This document shows positions 16,689 through 24,727 of a stretch of 64,000 bases of DNA, one piece after another. The notes under the pieces were generated by a model, which saw only the letters and a list, made by a program, of their open reading frames with translations, was not told the origin of the DNA and ran no database searches. This stretch comes from TWA4 sp051879195 (GTDB lineage Bacteria > Bacillota > Clostridia > Lachnospirales > Lachnospiraceae). The stretch spans positions 1-64,000 of the forward strand of contig JBJELO010000275.1 of assembly GCA_051879195.1 (NCBI GenBank). Reading direction: 5' to 3'. Numbering within the stretch: position 1 is the stretch's first letter; every line of letters begins with the position of its first letter. The translations under genes were made by a program, and so were the position numbers.

Positions 16689-17354
16689 CTACCTCCCCGA
16701 ATGATCGGCAGCCGTGTCCCGATCTCCCACATACCAATAGTCGCAGGTCTCATATCCTTGGGCTACTGTATGATGTCGGATCAGCCGTGCATGGAGGGCG
16801 GCGGCTGATTGGATATCCGAGCGGCACAAGCAAGGCATAATTTCCAGATAGCCATGACTTTTTGCAAAGTCCGCCAGAGGGCAGCCTATCAGTGTCATTG
16901 CCAGTCCGTGGTCGTAACCTTCCGGGTTAATCTGAATCCCCCAGGTATTGTTCCAGTCCTTACCCTTATGGGCATTATTTTTGTCAGCCACTTTCCGGGC
17001 CATGGAATAAACAAGACTCCGGAACCACGGCCTATCCAGCTTGTTCATGTCTATCCATCGCCCGATTTTACGATATTTTGCAACCATGATCTGGTCTATC
17101 ATTTCCTCTATGATTTCCCCCGACAATGTGCGTCCGGATGCTTCATACAGGGCAAAAAACGGCAGTGCCATATCCATGTTTTTACTCATAGGATTCTTTC
17201 TTCCACCAATGGAAGGTGTTTCGGCCAGGAATCGGTCATAGATAGGTTTCATATCCCGGATCATTTTCTCTGACAGATCTGCACCGTAATGCCGGGCCAG
17301 TATCGGGCGAATCTCACGGATCAACTTATCATATTGCTTCTGATTTCGTTCCAT
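16689..17354 (-). CDS. L-2-amino-thiazoline-4-carboxylic acid hydrolase family protein (copy A)
   Basis: About 221 aa. The family pattern is visible: SIGGRKNPMSKNMDMALPFF, NNAHKGKDWNNTWGIQINPE, MTLIGCPLADFAKSHGYLE, MPCLCRSDIQSAA and YETCDYWYVGD. Conserved Cys residues in IGCPLADF, PCLCRSD and TCDYWY are present. The family is named after an enzyme opening a thiazoline ring to cysteine derivatives, but most members are uncharacterised. ATG 17354 follows AAAGGAG. It is followed by the ketopantoate reductase remnant and preceded by the alpha/beta hydrolase remnant. A second, broken copy is at 18144-18902. Confidence 0.8.
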   Translation of the reverse strand: MERNQKQYDKLIREIRPILARHYGADLSEKMIRDMKPIYDRFLAETPSIGGRKNPMSKNMDMALPFFALYEASGRTLSGEIIEEMIDQIMVAKYRKIGRWIDMNKLDRPWFRSLVYSMARKVADKNNAHKGKDWNNTWGIQINPEGYDHGLAMTLIGCPLADFAKSHGYLEIMPCLCRSDIQSAAALHARLIRHHTVAQGYETCDYWYVGDRDTAADHSGR

Positions 17355-17362
17355 TGCAAGCA

Positions 17363-18147
17363 CTACTCCTTTGTGACTGCACAGCACTCAGTAACCTCCT
17401 GAACCCATCTCTCCGGATAACAGACCAGCAGTTCCTCGTGCTGCAGATTATGGCGGCGGATATCCGGGCCCTTGAAATGCCGCTCATAGCGTTCCAGATA
17501 CTGCGGTCCCATTTTGACGGCATAGAAGATATGCACCGTCGTGCCGGGAACAGAAATGCTGTCCTCCAGCGGTGTGACCAGGTCTGAATAAAACTGATTT
17601 TGAATGCTCCGCTTTGTCACGAAGGACATCCATGTGTTTCCTACGCCGAACATGGAGAGCATTTTGTCATAATAGGCCCGTCCTCCGGCGGCTTCTTTTG
17701 CAGACGGTTTTTCATAAAGCCGGGAAGCTTTCCTTTCTGAAATATCCCATAAAGCATTTCCGCGACTATGCGGGACTGGAGCTTTGCGGACAGGCCCCCG
17801 CCCTGATCCAGATCGGAACTGCCCAGAATACCGTGGTCGATACGGATGTTTCCCCGCTGAATCAGCAGCCCAACAAAAGAACCGCCCAAAGAACAGCCAT
17901 AGGCAGCGCAAATGTGTCCGCCGAACTGCTCCTGTATGTACGCTTCGATCTTTTCTGTTTCGGTCAGCATATCCGGAAACTCAGTGCTTTCGGTCTCATC
18001 AAAGCCATCATAGGAGACGCAGACCACATGGAAATATGGTTCCAAAAGAGGAATGACCTCTCCGAAATTCTCCTTCCAGTGGCAGCAGGTTCCGGGCAGC
18101 AGGAGAAGGACCGGCTTTTCTGTTTCGCCAAAGCAATAGAATTTCAT
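17363..18147 (-). pseudogene. Alpha/beta hydrolase, frameshifted
   Basis: ATG 18147 reads MKFYCFGETEKPVLLLLPGT, an oxyanion region (LPGTCCHW), and the nucleophile elbow AYGCSLGGSFVG (Ser in GCSLGG), to NRLQKK. Here the frame is lost: the continuation KEAAGGRAYYDKMLSMFGVG ... VHIFYAVKMGPQYLERY ... RHNLQHEELLVCYPE is in another frame, ending at 17363. The break is in an A-run near 17690-17700 and is repaired by adding one A. The start overlaps the upstream ATC-hydrolase stop by ATGA. Without the frameshift this would be an ordinary hydrolase of about 260 aa. Confidence 0.85.
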
Positions 18148-18902
18148 AGACTATCTCCTCTATCAAATGCATTCACAAGGAAACCCTTTTCATCCCTTCT
18201 AACCGGAGATTTCTTTGCAATCTCCGAGTGGTCTCCCACAAAATGATAATCACAGATCCCGTATCCCATGCCCACTGTCTTCGGACGGATCAGATGAATC
18301 CCGAATTCCGGCATATTCTCGTAATCCGGATTGCACATTGCAGGCATCAAATCCATATATCCATGCTTCCTGGCAAAATCCGCAATCGGGCAGCCTACCA
18401 GAACCATCTGAAGCCCTTCCTTTGGTTTGTCGGGATTGATTTTTACCCGCCACGCATTGTTCCATTTGCCGGCATCCACCATATGATTCATTGGTGCGAA
18501 AACGATCCGAAGCAGTCCGCCAACCACTTTCAGCAGCGGCCTGTTGTTTGCTGTGAAGAACTCCGGGTTTCGTTTTTTCCCGGACGTATCTCCATTGAAT
18601 ACCAGCGCTACCGTCTGCGTAAATTCCTCCACCGTTTCTTTTTGACCCTCCGGCATGGCTTCCCAATAGGCAAATCAGGCAATGGAGTCATACAGAGAAT
18701 GAGCCATGAAATTTCTGCTTCCGCCGGTATAAGGCAGTTCCCGTACAAAGCTTTCATAAATCCGTTTTGTGTTCTCCCACAGCTCCTCGGCCCTGGCTTT
18801 CCCAAACCGCTGCTGCAGGCGCCGCGTTAAGGCCTGCTTTGTGGACGGCAGATATTCCACATGCTTTTTGTAATCTATGTTCAGATGTTCTCTGTTTCCC
18901 AT
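18144..18902 (-). pseudogene. L-2-amino-thiazoline-4-carboxylic acid hydrolase family (copy B) with in-frame TGA
   Basis: 252 codons in one frame, interrupted by TGA at 18677-18675. Upstream: RRLQQRFGKARAEELWENTK, SFVRELPYTGGSRNFMAHSL, YDSIA; downstream without frame change: FAYWEAMPEGQKETV, KWNNAWRVKINPDKPKEG, MVLVGCPIADFARKHGYMD, MPAMCNPDYENM and GICDYHFVGDHSE. Alignment with copy A places the TGA opposite a Phe. A nonsense mutation is the simple reading, given other damage nearby; selenocysteine insertion is possible in principle, but I see no clear hairpin just downstream. The 5' end overlaps the upstream methyltransferase. Confidence 0.82.
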
Positions 18903-19792
18903 TCCTGCTCTATTCCTCCCTCATTAAAAGGCGACTTCCTTTTTTCTAACGCTGTCTCTGCAAAATCAATGCGCACAATCCGCATCTTCATCAAGCCATC
19001 CCCCAGCCGGGAGAGCAGCCGGAAAAAACCGCTGACCGCCGGGTCTTTCAGATCATGATAGCCCAGCATATAACCCCGGGCGGAAATGGCTGTGTTTGGC
19101 ATCCATGCTTTCAGATCCCGGTCCAAATCCTCTACGCAAAAATAGGCATTTACATCGGTGATCCCGGCGGATTTTACCCAGGTTTTCAGCATAAGCCGCA
19201 CCGCTTTCTTTCCGGCAGTATCAAACACCAGCCGCCCACCAGTAAAATGCTTTGCCATTTTGGAAAATAATGATTTTACCTGTTCGGTTTGGAAATAGTA
19301 GAATACCCCGGCGGCGAAGAACACCGCCCCGCCGCTGGAATCGATTTCGTCAAACCAGCTTGTATCATTCAAATCCACGGCCAGATTCCGAATACGCTCG
19401 TTGCCTGGCAAAAGCCGCTCCCGAAGGGCGATCACATCCGGGAAATCCAGATTATAGATTTTGCACCGGCCGTTGTCACAGTTTTCTCCGGTTAAATCCA
19501 GACCGCAGCCAAGGTTGACCACGGCGGCCTCCGGGTGGGTCTTCAGGTAGTCCCGCACCTCCCAAGCCAGATCAACCTGCCGCATGGCAGTTTCCAATGC
19601 GCCAAAGCGGTACATCATCCCTTTGGATTTGTGTTCCAGCCCTCCAAAATCATAGTCCAGCCGCGCCATCAGTTCCGCTGCTCTTTCATCCCTGAATAGG
19701 TTGGGGTATACCTTTGTACAGAGCACCCGGGCATAAAGGGGGATGACCAGCGTCTCCTGCACGGTATTGCATTCAATATGTATCTTTTCCAT
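18881..19792 (-). CDS. Class I SAM methyltransferase, PPM1/TcmP-like (leucine carboxyl methyltransferase type)
   Basis: About 303 aa. Features of the LCM/TcmP family: N-terminal helical segment with LCTKVYPNLFRDERAAELM, RFGALETAMRQVD, motif I AAVVNLGCGLDLTGENCDN, YNLDFPDVIALRERLLP and AVDLNDTSWFDEID, then FFAAGVFYYFQTEQVKSLF. ATG 19792 follows AAGGAGGGTAAAC. These enzymes methylate carboxyl or hydroxyl groups of small molecules such as polyketides. It is intact and lies between the paralogous membrane protein and the broken ATC hydrolase. Confidence 0.87.
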   Translation of the reverse strand: MEKIHIECNTVQETLVIPLYARVLCTKVYPNLFRDERAAELMARLDYDFGGLEHKSKGMMYRFGALETAMRQVDLAWEVRDYLKTHPEAAVVNLGCGLDLTGENCDNGRCKIYNLDFPDVIALRERLLPGNERIRNLAVDLNDTSWFDEIDSSGGAVFFAAGVFYYFQTEQVKSLFSKMAKHFTGGRLVFDTAGKKAVRLMLKTWVKSAGITDVNAYFCVEDLDRDLKAWMPNTAISARGYMLGYHDLKDPAVSGFFRLLSRLGDGLMKMRIVRIDFAETALEKRKSPFNEGGIEQEWETENI

Positions 19793-19882
19793 GTTTACCC
19801 TCCTTGCTGCTGGATCACGCATCTAAAAGATGCCCATCCCAATTTCTTCTGCAATGACCAGAAAACAGCATTCTTTTTCCTT

Positions 19883-20377
19883 TTATGGCAGCAGCAGACC
19901 AACACCCGCACAGAGCAGCGCAATCACAGCACAGGCAATCGGCCCTTTGACCCAATGATCCCAAATGCCAAACTTCTTCATCCACGGTCCAGTTTTCCAG
20001 AGTTCGTTATCCTCAGTCCCTTTCACCATCAGCCGCTTTGTGTAGGTCGCCCGCAGCCACCAGTCCAAAAAGAAAAAATCACCGAAATTCCAAAATAGAT
20101 TCACAATCCACGCATTCAGAAATAGATTTCCAAAGCCCCTTATCCCGGCATTCCATGCACTGAAAATGATATAGGCCAGCAAAATGGGATACAGGATAAA
20201 CTCCATCAGACGAATAGGTTTTAATTCTTTCTTGTTCAGTTCTTTCTGTGGTGTGTTGATGCCCTTGGGCAGCATGACCGAAAAGCCCTTGGGTTCCAGC
20301 AACCAGACAAAAGCCACCACGCCGTTGAAGGCAATGCAAACAATCATTCCATCCAAAATCGTCCGAAGCCAGTTCAT
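19883..20377 (-). CDS. Four-helix membrane protein, paralogue of the gene at 15593
   Basis: 164 aa; helices at about 8-28, 60-76, 85-105 and 143-162. It shares the Asn/Asp-rich aromatic helix and the KR..V.GTED signature with the protein at 15593-16087. The start at 20377 follows GGAGGAAAAGC. It is followed by a 60-base gap and then the LCM-type methyltransferase. The duplication of this uncharacterised membrane protein within 4.5 kb, each copy next to a methyltransferase, suggests a functional pairing. Confidence 0.78.
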   Translation of the reverse strand: MNWLRTILDGMIVCIAFNGVVAFVWLLEPKGFSVMLPKGINTPQKELNKKELKPIRLMEFILYPILLAYIIFSAWNAGIRGFGNLFLNAWIVNLFWNFGDFFFLDWWLRATYTKRLMVKGTEDNELWKTGPWMKKFGIWDHWVKGPIACAVIALLCAGVGLLLP

Positions 20378-20393
20378 GCTTTTCCTCCCTCGT

Positions 20394-21257
20394 CTATCTT
20401 CCTACGCCCAGCAGCCGCTGCGTTTTCGCTTGTTCCTCCGTGTCATCAGATTCGTCGTAGGCGTCGTAAGGCGCAGTGGGGTCAGGCACACGTTTTTTGA
20501 ACGGGGAGCAGAGCTTGTCTTTGTGGGCAAAGGCGAAGTCGAAATCCTGCGTCCAGCCGGAGTGGCCGGTCAGAATCATGGGGCGCAAATCCCGTTCCCG
20601 CAGGTTTCGCTCCAGCCGAGCCAGAGACTGCACTGCCAGTTTGTTGTCCTCCGCCAGAGAGCTGATGAAGCTGTACCCGCCGTCCGCGCCAAACCAAATG
20701 GTATCTCCGGTAAAGAGATAGCGGTCGTCAATCAGGTACACCAGATGTCCCCAGGTGTGTCCCGGTACCAGAAAGCTTTCGATCCTGATCTCGTCAATGC
20801 ATATAATCTGCCCGTCCTGCAGCAGTACTTTTTCATTGGGGATCGTTACCCGCGGCAGCTTGTAAAGGTGATAGATGACCTTCCGGCGCGTTTCGCCAGT
20901 GAGATATCTGTTTTCCGTCTCGCCTATGTACAGGGTGGCCTCCCGGAACAGACCGGGACTGTCCGCTTCCACCGCACCCACATGGTCAGTGTCCTGATGG
21001 GTGATAAGAATGTGGCGGATACTCTTGGGGTCGATTCCCAACCAGCCCATCTTTTCTTCCAACCGGTCATAGTTATAGCCGGCATCGATCATGATGGTGG
21101 TATCGCCTTTGCGGTAAAAGAAGATGTTCGCCACCCATTCCCGCACACAGGCCACATGGTCATCCACCCAACCGGTATTCAGGGGCTTGAAGATCTCTTT
21201 TCCCCGGTAGAGCTTGCTCATTTCTTTTTTTTGAAATTCTGTTGCTTTCTTCGACAT
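20394..21257 (-). CDS. MBL-fold metallo-hydrolase
   Basis: 287 aa with the metallo-beta-lactamase motifs in order: ILITHQDTDHVGAVE (HxxxDH metal site), VPGHTWGHLVYLID (third His), FTGDTIWFG (bridging Asp) and MILTGHSGWT (last His). A helical N-terminus (ATEFQKKEMSKLYRGKEIFK) precedes the fold. The family includes glyoxalase II-like thiolesterases and lactonases. In this tract, with a hot-dog thioesterase and ATC hydrolases, a thioester or lactone substrate is plausible but only inferred. It follows the broken methyltransferase locus by 10 bases. Confidence 0.9.
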   Translation of the reverse strand: MSKKATEFQKKEMSKLYRGKEIFKPLNTGWVDDHVACVREWVANIFFYRKGDTTIMIDAGYNYDRLEEKMGWLGIDPKSIRHILITHQDTDHVGAVEADSPGLFREATLYIGETENRYLTGETRRKVIYHLYKLPRVTIPNEKVLLQDGQIICIDEIRIESFLVPGHTWGHLVYLIDDRYLFTGDTIWFGADGGYSFISSLAEDNKLAVQSLARLERNLRERDLRPMILTGHSGWTQDFDFAFAHKDKLCSPFKKRVPDPTAPYDAYDESDDTEEQAKTQRLLGVGR

Positions 21258-21266
21258 GGTGCTTCC

Positions 21267-22040
21267 TCATTTCTGCCCTGTCACGCAGAGCCAGCCTTTT
21301 TGATTTTTGTGCATCTGAATATCGTGAAATCCGGCCTGCTCCAAAGCAGCTCGCAGCTCAACATCGTTATAGATCGTCATACCCGCAATGATCTCCGTCC
21401 ACTTGTTGTCCTTCGCGACCTCGCCGTTGGCCTCATTGCAGATGAGAAAGGTTCCACCAGGCTTCAACACCCGCCATACCTCCCGAAAGCAGTGCTGTAA
21501 ATCCGGCCAGAAGTAGACGGTTTCAAAGGCAGTAGCCGCGTCGAACTGTGCCTCGGAAAAGGGCAGCTCCGCAATACTGCCCTCAAAAACCCGGCAGTGC
21601 CCTTCTTCGATGGCTTTGGCATTGAGTTTCCGGGATTTCTCCACGCTCACCGGCGAGTAGTCAATGCCCGTTACATATCCCTGCGGATGCTTGTTCAGCA
21701 GTTTCCGGAGATTCGCCCCGCCTCCGCAGCCGGGTCACTCTGGCGTCAATATCCAGACGCGCCGCCCGGCATTCTTGGGGATACTGCCTTCCGGCACGAA
21801 AGACTGCCCGCACCATCAGACTGGACCCCACCGGCAGTATCTGCCGGACCATTCCTTCCGGAAAAACAAAATGGGTGCCATGGGAGTACAGAGCCAACTC
21901 ATATTCGCTCTCATGGGGCGCTGCTTTCAGACGCTCATCCTTGCGGCGGATATATTTACAAAAGCCCTTCTTTTCATAAGGTTTGCTTTGAACGGCAATC
22001 ACATGATATCCGGTGGTTTTAAAAACTCTTCCTGATTCAT
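21267..22040 (-). pseudogene. Hydrolase C-terminal remnant fused to a truncated methyltransferase
   Basis: ATG 22040 (site AAGGGACG) reads MNQEEFLK, loses frame in a poly-A run near 22020, and continues as TTGYHVIAVQSKPYEKKGFC ... ELALYSHGTHFVFPEG ... YPQECRAARLDIDARV. I read this as the C-terminal part of an acyl-CoA thioesterase/alpha-beta hydrolase-like protein, with moderate confidence. Near 21725 the frame changes again, into GCGGGANLRKLLNKHPQGYV, TGIDYSPVSVEKSRKLN and FETVYFWPDLQHC: a UbiE-like methyltransferase from motif I onward, intact to 21267. Two genes appear joined by a deletion. Translation from an internal ATG at 21650 would lack motif I and could not bind SAM. Confidence 0.72.
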
Positions 22041-22101
22041 CAGTGCCGTCCCTTCTGATTAGAAGTAACTAACTTATATTTAAAGAAAGAAGCGCCGACT
22101 T

Positions 22102-22119
22102 TTAGTTAGCGCTCACTAA
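22102..22119. promoter_or_regulatory. TetR-type operator
   Basis: TTAGTTAGCGCTCACTAA is an 18-bp palindrome with one mismatched pair (TTAGTTAGC against TTAGTGAGC). It lies 10 bases downstream of the -10 hexamer of the promoter at 22129-22157, the classic repressor position. The GTTAGC half-site is shared with the palindrome at 12998-13013. Confidence 0.72.
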
Positions 22120-22128
22120 TTCGTAATT

Positions 22129-22157
22129 ATAATAACACCGTTATGCTTTGTTGTCAA
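22129..22157 (-). promoter_or_regulatory. Promoter of the right-hand accessory operon
   Basis: On the minus strand TTGACA (22157-22152), a 17-base spacer and TATTAT (22134-22129) form a near-consensus sigma-A promoter. The operator at 22102-22119 follows directly. It would transcribe the minus-strand genes from 22040 leftwards, probably to 13112. Confidence 0.85.
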
Positions 22158-22328
22158 TCTATACAGAATAATTTAAAAAATGTTCAGCCCGGCAAAGATT
22201 TTATACATAACTGAAAAATAATTTTCAGAGACTAAATCGCAATTCACTGCTAATTACTGAGATAAAAAGCCATCAGGCAGAGAATCACTCTCTGTTTTCA
22301 GGCAAGAAGGGAAAGAGCCGAATCAGCA

Positions 22329-22484
22329 TCACTGCGTAAAGCAAATGATCAGTCTTTCATGGTCAGTCAAAAGCAACTGACTTTTTCCGCCAATAATGTG
22401 GCGAAGCATAAAAAATGTATATCTGTCATTCTCCAGTATCTTAAAATCTCGTTCATCCACAAAGCTGTCCATAGATACCTCCAT
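22329..22484 (-). CDS. Small protein of unknown function, possibly a truncated gene
   Basis: 51 aa starting MEVSMDSFVDERDFKILEND and ending HERLIICFTQ. The ATG at 22484 follows GGAGGTACGGAT, a well-placed ribosome binding site, so translation is likely. The text around LLLTDHERLIICFT reminds me of the first 50 residues of a longer acetyltransferase-like protein, which would make this an N-terminal fragment; that is a weak recollection. It follows the metallophosphoesterase on the same strand. Confidence 0.5.
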   Translation of the reverse strand: MEVSMDSFVDERDFKILENDRYTFFMLRHIIGGKSQLLLTDHERLIICFTQ

Positions 22485-22536
22485 ATCCGTACCTCCATTT
22501 ATGTATTCTCCAAACCACATCTCCTCAACCGGCTTT

Positions 22537-23292
22537 CTATACGATTCTGATAATCTGCTCATACAGCATGAAATAATTTCCCGGAATCTTCCGGTTGTCA
22601 TGATAATGGCCGTGGAACCACGCATGGAAACGCAGTCCTTTTTTCAGAAGCTCATCAAAATACAGGGTAAGCCGGTCCGGTTTGAATGACTCCGGCGATA
22701 TCATGTCTACGATATTCTGCGGGGCACAGTGGCTGACCACAAAATCCACATCGAAACCAACATCTTCCAGAGAATCAATCCCCTGCTGCATTTCCTCTTC
22801 CGTTGGTAATTCCATGTCCCACCAGGATATGTCCTTTATCCGAAACATCTTCCCCCACTTGCTCCAGCGTTTGATTTCAGCCGTTTCATCCGCATTGAGA
22901 ATCCCATCCTGGATATCATGACTGCCGGCGCCGCCGAATGCAAAGAACGTATACCCCTGCAGTTTAAAAACCTCACCCCGCATCAGATGAAGCACATGGG
23001 GCCGGATCTCATGCACCTGACCGCCGCAGAACATTTTGACCGGATACCGGTACAACCGGGTGAAATTCTCATGATTTCCGTCCACAAAAAGGGTTGTAAA
23101 CGGCTTCTGTTCCAGCCAGTCCAGCCAGTAATTCTCTTTACGGATTTCTTTTGTATTTTCCTGATACCAGACACCACCGAAATCGCCGCAGATGATCACG
23201 TAATCTTCCCGTGTCATCTCCCGCTGTTCCGGGAAAATGGATGTCGAAAATCTATGAAAGTCGCTGTGTGTATCTCCGGTAATAAAAATCAT
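22537..23292 (-). CDS. Metallophosphoesterase
   Basis: 251 aa calcineurin-like phosphoesterase. The metal-binding motifs are in order: ITGDTHSDFH (D-x-H), IICGDFGG (GD), VDGNHENF (GNHE), VVSHCAP (H) and WFHGHYHDN (GHxH). Such enzymes hydrolyse phosphomonoesters, diesters or dinucleotides with Mn2+/Fe. It begins with ATGA overlapping the stop of the 422-aa gene upstream, so the two are translated together and probably act together. Confidence 0.92.
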   Translation of the reverse strand: MIFITGDTHSDFHRFSTSIFPEQREMTREDYVIICGDFGGVWYQENTKEIRKENYWLDWLEQKPFTTLFVDGNHENFTRLYRYPVKMFCGGQVHEIRPHVLHLMRGEVFKLQGYTFFAFGGAGSHDIQDGILNADETAEIKRWSKWGKMFRIKDISWWDMELPTEEEMQQGIDSLEDVGFDVDFVVSHCAPQNIVDMISPESFKPDRLTLYFDELLKKGLRFHAWFHGHYHDNRKIPGNYFMLYEQIIRIV

Positions 23293-24557
23293 GTGAAGTG
23301 CCCTCTTTCTTTCCAGTAAAAATATTCATTTTTCAGGTCAGTGACCTGCTGCTCCTCTTCGATGATTCGTTCGGCCAGGATGTCCGTGATCCGAAAAGGA
23401 TCTATACAGTGATAAAACTTCTGCTTTTTTCCGGGAATGATTTCCGCAAACTTTCCGATTTGAATCAAATTCCGGTCGATGTCATTTTTGCCCTCATTTT
23501 TAAGCCATTGTAATTCACTGGAATTCTGAACCAGAAAATTTCCCCACAGAAAGCCGATATCCATTAATATCAGTTCCATTTTTATGGATAGACGTTTTTT
23601 TGTACGAAAAATGAAATTCTGCTTCAGCGGGTTTGCATCTAAAAACCATTTCCATATAACTGTTAAGCATTCCGGATCTCCTGAGTAATACAGTTTTTTT
23701 ACGGAGCTGCCTGATGTTTCTTCTATATAATTCAGCAAATATTTCGGGCGGCCTTCCAGATTGAGATGGAACCACCGTTCATACTCCATACATTCTTCAG
23801 AATTCCACTCAGCATTGTCCTTTTTCATTACTTTGATTATTTTGCATATGGGCAAGGTCTGATAAAAAAACGGTTTTTTGCGGAATTCAGGTTTCTTCTT
23901 TTTATGATTTCCTTTGCGGGGGTTATAATATGCCTCTTCAAAAACTGTTTCAGCAGTCATTCCTTCACCGGTATTGATTTCAAAATAAATCAGTTCTTCT
24001 GCCGGATTCAGAATCATACCATTTTCTTTCTTTGTATATTCACAATAGGGCTTTCCAATAATACAGGGGTTACCCATATATGAAAATTCTCCCTGCCAGA
24101 AATTTTTTTTCGTCATATTGTGCAGAAGCGCCAACCGATCTGAATCTATTCGTTCATTGATTTCAGCATATGTAACATCAAAAAATTTGGATGTTTCTAT
24201 AAAAAATGACTTCACTTTTCTTCTGGATTCATTTTGATGATAGAATTTTTCATTTATCCATATGGCTATTTTATGTGGTCTGTGGGCATATCTATAGTAT
24301 GGTTCTTTTTTACGCCAATCGGTAATCAGTACATATTTAACAGGAAATGTCCCATACCATACGATATCACGATTTTTATGCAGTAAATCCAGAAAATGCT
24401 CTTCTCCTTTTTCTGACAATACATATTCCGGCGGTTCAATCAAACCATATCTCACAGGTAATGCAGAAGGAAAAGTATCTCTGATCAAATCCAGAAATCC
24501 TTTATAAAAATGATTCAAATCCTTTTTGGCATCTATATAAAAACACAGTTCCACCAT
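23289..24557 (-). CDS. Unrecognised 422-aa protein coupled to a metallophosphoesterase
   Basis: 422 aa, soluble, rich in Lys, Glu and aromatic residues; no signal peptide or transmembrane helix. Landmarks: LNHFYKGFLDLIRDTFPSAL near the N-terminus; IVWYGTFPVKYVLITDWRKK; a basic linker NPRKGNHKKKKPEFRKKP around 215-232; and a C-terminal helix with ITDILAERIIEEEQQVTDL. GGGAGGGGGG precedes the ATG. It is more AT-rich than the tract to its left. I cannot assign a family. It could be a polymorphic-toxin immunity-like or regulatory protein, but nothing in the sequence proves that. Confidence 0.75.
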   Translation of the reverse strand: MVELCFYIDAKKDLNHFYKGFLDLIRDTFPSALPVRYGLIEPPEYVLSEKGEEHFLDLLHKNRDIVWYGTFPVKYVLITDWRKKEPYYRYAHRPHKIAIWINEKFYHQNESRRKVKSFFIETSKFFDVTYAEINERIDSDRLALLHNMTKKNFWQGEFSYMGNPCIIGKPYCEYTKKENGMILNPAEELIYFEINTGEGMTAETVFEEAYYNPRKGNHKKKKPEFRKKPFFYQTLPICKIIKVMKKDNAEWNSEECMEYERWFHLNLEGRPKYLLNYIEETSGSSVKKLYYSGDPECLTVIWKWFLDANPLKQNFIFRTKKRLSIKMELILMDIGFLWGNFLVQNSSELQWLKNEGKNDIDRNLIQIGKFAEIIPGKKQKFYHCIDPFRITDILAERIIEEEQQVTDLKNEYFYWKERGHFT

Positions 24558-24727
24558 AAAAATCCCCCCTCCCTGCTGCTATCAGAAATCTGTTCCCATT
24601 ATATTTTGCTGTATTCTGTTGTGGAACATTTTCACTTATGATAAGATTATAACAAAAGAAACCAATGAAGTGAAGCCGGATTTATATTGACGGACCGGTA
24701 AAACACATAAGAAAAGGATGGAACACG

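Noticed and set aside
18600..18680. Bacterial SECIS hairpin after the in-frame TGA of ATC hydrolase B
   Set aside because: No convincing stem with an apical GGU-type loop could be drawn within 40 bases; recorded as a nonsense codon with Sec only as an alternative.
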